From the NCBI GenBank assembly GCA_964590075.1, contig CAZPXS010000004.1, positions 62,001-126,000 on the forward strand: a DNA stretch of 64,000 nucleotides, in the 5' to 3' direction. Shown here in pieces: positions 61,881-64,000 of the stretch. The translations under genes and the position numbers were made by a program. The notes under the pieces were generated by a model that did no database searches, had not been told where the DNA came from, and saw only the letters and a list, made by a program, of their open reading frames with translations. The DNA is from JAGDVO01 sp964590075 [NCBI: uncultured Aquificales bacterium] (GTDB lineage: Bacteria; Thermosulfidibacterota; Thermosulfidibacteria; Thermosulfidibacterales). How positions within the stretch are numbered: the stretch's first letter is position 1; each line of letters starts with the position of its first letter.

Positions 61881-62249
61881 ATGGTTAATGCAACCTTAGC
61901 CTATCAGAAGAATAGCCTTGAGCTAGGAGATAGGGCAAATCTGATACTTATGATGTACGAGGGAGCCTTAAGATTCATGTCTGAGGCTGAAAAGGCAAAT
62001 GGTGTCGATTTTGTTAGATTGATAGAGAAAGCGATGAATGTTGTAAGGGCTCTTATCTCCTCTCTCGACTTTGAAAGGGGCGGTGATATAGCTAAGAATC
62101 TATTTAGACTTTATGACTTTGTACTTTGGAAACTTGACAATGCTATTACAAGTAAGGACAAAACCCATATAAACGATGCCTATATCATAATGGATGAGTT
62201 GTATAAGGCATGGCTAACAGCTATAAGGAATACGAGGGAGGCTAAGTGA
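61881..62249 (+). CDS. fliS: Flagellar export chaperone FliS
   Basis: A 122-residue four-helix protein with the family start AYQKNSLELGDRANLILMMYEGALRFM and the later LFRLYDFVLWKLDNAI. It binds flagellin tails in the cytosol. It lies 15 bp after fliD with GGGAGGGG before the ATG. The flagellin gene itself is not in the window. Confidence 0.92.
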   Translation: MVNATLAYQKNSLELGDRANLILMMYEGALRFMSEAEKANGVDFVRLIEKAMNVVRALISSLDFERGGDIAKNLFRLYDFVLWKLDNAITSKDKTHINDAYIIMDELYKAWLTAIRNTREAK

Positions 62250-62270
62250 TTTCTTATTGGAGGTGGTATT

Positions 62271-62519
62271 ATGGTTATAGATGGAAGATATACCAGTATT
62301 GGTTCTCTATTGAAGATAAAGGAAGGGGATCAGTCAATGGTGAGGAAAAGGGATGATAGTAAAAAGGGTGGTAGGTGGGTTGATGAGGTTACCATTTCGA
62401 ACAGGGAAGCTTCAGACTTCAGGTTGACTGATCTAGAGTCCGCCCTTGAGCTACTTGAACGTGTAAAGTCTGATATGCTAAAAAGCGATATAACTAAGAT
62501 CCATAAGAGCGGTATTTAG
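62271..62519 (+). CDS. Small flagellar-operon protein, FlgM-like at best
   Basis: An 82-residue charged protein. A disordered first half is followed by VDEVTIS, resembling the DKVxIS start of the FlgM anti-sigma-28 core, and a helix (LESALELLERVKSDMLKS). The usual second FlgM helix (VAELKxxIxxGxY) is missing, so FlgM identity is weak; a FliT- or FlgN-like chaperone is an alternative. It follows fliS with GGAGGTGG upstream and is under the sigma-28 promoter. Confidence 0.6.
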   Translation: MVIDGRYTSIGSLLKIKEGDQSMVRKRDDSKKGGRWVDEVTISNREASDFRLTDLESALELLERVKSDMLKSDITKIHKSGI

Positions 62520-62527
62520 ATTCCGGG

Positions 62528-62809
62528 ATGGGGAAAAGGAGAGTTCATATACTGGTTAGTGGAAAGGTGCAGGGGGTCTTCTATAGGGCTACAACTAAGG
62601 AAGTTGCGGATAGACTTGGTTTGACAGGTTGGGTCAGGAATCTACCTGATGGTAGGGTTGAGATAGTTGCGGAAGGGGAAGAGGATGCTCTTAAGAATCT
62701 GATCAGTTGGTGTTGGGAAGGTCCACCTCTTGCCAGAGTTGATAATGTAGAGGTTAGATGGGAGTCCTATAGGGGGGAGTACGATAGTTTTTCAGTGAGG
62801 CGTGATTAA
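62528..62809 (+). CDS. acyP: Acylphosphatase
   Basis: A 93-residue acylphosphatase. VSGKVQGVFYR contains the phosphate-cradling loop and catalytic Arg20, and Asn38 is in GWVRNLPDGRVEI, followed by AEGEEDAL. It hydrolyses acyl phosphates such as acetyl or carbamoyl phosphate. No clear ribosome site is seen, and it starts 8 bp after the previous gene, so it may be expressed by read-through. The tail overlaps the convergent dehydrogenase by 18 bp. Confidence 0.93.
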   Translation: MGKRRVHILVSGKVQGVFYRATTKEVADRLGLTGWVRNLPDGRVEIVAEGEEDALKNLISWCWEGPPLARVDNVEVRWESYRGEYDSFSVRRD

Positions 62810-63811
62810 AACTTTTATCGCCTTTCTTTCTTTGTAATATTTGAGAGCTTTTTCCCAATCTTTCAGATTAAAGTAGTGGGTTGTTACTTTTTGAAAGGAG
62901 TCGATATTTTTTTCCACTATATCCCTTACTTCTCTCATTAATTTGGGCGTGGTGCTATGGGTACCGATTATTTTCCTCTCCAGGTAGTGAAAACTACCTA
63001 TCGGTATGGCTATACTTTCCGACCTCGATCCTGCAAATATATTTATAATACCCCTGACGTTTAGTAGTTCCAGTAACTCCCTTACGAGGTCGTAGGCCGA
63101 ACAGGCTAAAACTACTAGATCAAAGTTATCCTTTATTTCGCTTATATCTTTATAAGTTTTAGAGGCTCCAAGTTTTTCCGCTAAGTTTCTCCTTTCTTCG
63201 TTGTGTTCAAGAATGGATACGGCTTTCCCAAAATGTTTAGCTATTATAAGGTGAAATAGTCCAAGAGCTCCACCTCCCACTACAAGGACACTTTCTACAT
63301 TATCCAATTCGGAAGATTTTAGAGAGTTAAGTACGCATCCAGCTGGCTCCAAGATGGCACCTAACATTTCGGGAATTCCTCCTATATCTATTAGCCCTCC
63401 TATATCTACTATTCCCTTGGGTATCCTAACGTACTCTGCAAAACCACCGTCAAGGCTGTAACCCAGACTCATCTTATCGGTGCATAGGTTATAGTAACCC
63501 CTTTTACAAGAATAGCATTTACCGCAGACTAGACTAGGATAGATACTGTATATCTTTCCTACCTCTATCTTTTCGCTTTTACTTTCGACCACTTTGCCTA
63601 CTATTTCGTGACCAAGGGTAACTCCTAATTTTGCCGGTTTTTTACCTTCTATCACTTTGATGTCGGAAGCACATAAACCACAGGCGATCACCTTAATAAG
63701 GACATCTCCATGGGATAATTTGGGAATATCCATTTCCTCTAGTTCAACTTTCCCGATACCTTTGAATTTTAGAGATAGGTTTGTTTTTTGTTTACTTAGT
63801 CCCTCAAGCAT
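62792..63811 (-). CDS. Zinc-dependent alcohol dehydrogenase (MDR family)
   Basis: A 339-residue medium-chain dehydrogenase. Catalytic zinc ligands are Cys47 (CGLCASD) and His68-Glu69 (GHE). The structural zinc site is complete: Cys96, Cys99, Cys102 and Cys110. The NAD(P) loop is VVGGGALGLF. It resembles threonine or sorbitol dehydrogenase-like members; the substrate is not evident. The natural family start would be about ten residues in, but no start codon lies there. Confidence 0.88.
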   Translation of the reverse strand: MLEGLSKQKTNLSLKFKGIGKVELEEMDIPKLSHGDVLIKVIACGLCASDIKVIEGKKPAKLGVTLGHEIVGKVVESKSEKIEVGKIYSIYPSLVCGKCYSCKRGYYNLCTDKMSLGYSLDGGFAEYVRIPKGIVDIGGLIDIGGIPEMLGAILEPAGCVLNSLKSSELDNVESVLVVGGGALGLFHLIIAKHFGKAVSILEHNEERRNLAEKLGASKTYKDISEIKDNFDLVVLACSAYDLVRELLELLNVRGIINIFAGSRSESIAIPIGSFHYLERKIIGTHSTTPKLMREVRDIVEKNIDSFQKVTTHYFNLKDWEKALKYYKERKAIKVLITPH

Positions 63812-63852
63812 AACATTTTAATCATACCATACACTCTTGGAATAAGCTATAG

Positions 63853-63880
63853 TTGAAGCTTAGGTTAAATTTGTTATAAT
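63853..63880 (+). promoter_or_regulatory. Sigma-70-type promoter before the right-edge gene
   Basis: TTGAAG (63853-63858), 16-bp spacer, and perfect TATAAT (63875-63880), 50 bp before the ATG at 63930. It is among the best -35/-10 pairs in the window. Confidence 0.6.
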
Positions 63881-63929
63881 AGTATCAAAGAGCTGTAAGA
63901 ATTAGATTGGTTAAATCCGGGGGTTATTG

Positions 63930-64000
63930 ATGAGAGATTTAGCTGATATAATAAAACATAGTTATCCCAGCGTCTTTGAGTTACTCGAAAGAGCCAAGCT
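63930..64000 (+). CDS. Start of an unidentified gene (cut by window edge)
   Basis: The frame opens at ATG 63930, about 7 bp after a GGGGG tract, and stays open to the window end. Only 23 full codons are visible (MRDLADIIKHSYPSVFELLE...). That is helical and not enough to assign a family. The good promoter upstream supports a real gene. Confidence 0.6.
   Translation, partial: MRDLADIIKHSYPSVFELLERAK

Overview
The window looks like chromosomal DNA of a thermophilic, flagellated, LPS-bearing (diderm) bacterium from a deep-branching lineage. Signs of an outer membrane are BamA, an OmpH/Skp chaperone, LpxD, a heptosyltransferase-like protein, LolD and lipoproteins. Signs of a thermophilic lifestyle are heavy use of AGG/AGA arginine and ATA isoleucine codons, a TtuA-type tRNA thiolation enzyme, and very compact packing with many 1-50 bp gene overlaps. 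No gap between genes exceeds about 120 bp. An Aquificota-, Thermosulfidibacterota- or Thermodesulfobacteriota-like organism fits, but the genus cannot be fixed from the sequence alone. I see no insertion sequence, prophage, CRISPR array or obviously foreign island. This is core chromosome with a few odd genes.

Layout. 1-2860: end of ribosomal protein S1, SppA peptidase, an HU/IHF protein and an NfeD membrane protease. 2850-4418: a self-contained unit with promoter, palindromic operator, a divergent 4-hydroxybutyryl-CoA dehydratase-like enzyme and an intrinsic terminator. 4465-6923 (minus): RNase G, an inositol-monophosphatase-like enzyme and a 59-residue winged-helix protein. 6922-10775: MerR-like regulator, LolD, an E1-like ThiF protein, a ThiS/MoaD-like sulfur carrier, cysteine synthase (opposite strand) and TtuA, probably a sulfur-transfer/tRNA-thiolation neighbourhood. 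12031-22100: an eleven-gene complex I operon nuoABCDHIJKLMN with no nuoEFG, ended by a terminator embedded in the convergent lipoprotein gene. 22028-24911 (minus): PilZ, TPR and lipoprotein genes. 24991-26757: the first of two related exported FG-GAP-type proteins.

26754-31217 (minus): PII, a glutamine-amidotransferase-like protein that has lost its catalytic cysteine, an EamA transporter, a glycosyltransferase, an ArsA/Get3 ATPase and a small helical protein. 31319-33467: a zinc-ribbon ribosome-associated protein coupled to HflX, whose N-terminal extension carries a JAB-like HxH...D motif. 33439-36603: Tgt, CoaX (apparently starting at ATT), RuvX, thioredoxin and tRNA-Phe. 36618-39408 (minus): motB, motA, a PilZ gene and a polyprenol-kinase-like gene. 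39449-44745: UvrB, an Asp-box protein and a catalytic/non-catalytic M16 peptidase pair. 45900-54451: ClpC, BamA, OmpH, LpxD, FabZ and the second FG-GAP protein. 54448-59195: AcpS, S6, SSB, S18, EF-P, AccB, AccC and a heptosyltransferase-like protein. 59202-62519: a sigma-28 promoter driving fliD, fliS and a small flagellar-region protein. The right edge holds acylphosphatase, a zinc alcohol dehydrogenase and the first codons of an unidentified gene.

How the parts relate. The most interesting pieces are not a single new system but several altered versions of known ones: the dehydratase homologue with substituted catalytic residues under its own operator; the pseudo-amidotransferase overlapping PII; the HflX with a metal-site-like extension; the paired FG-GAP envelope proteins; and regulatory RNA or DNA elements hidden inside coding sequence (the nuo terminator and the hairpin before rpsF).
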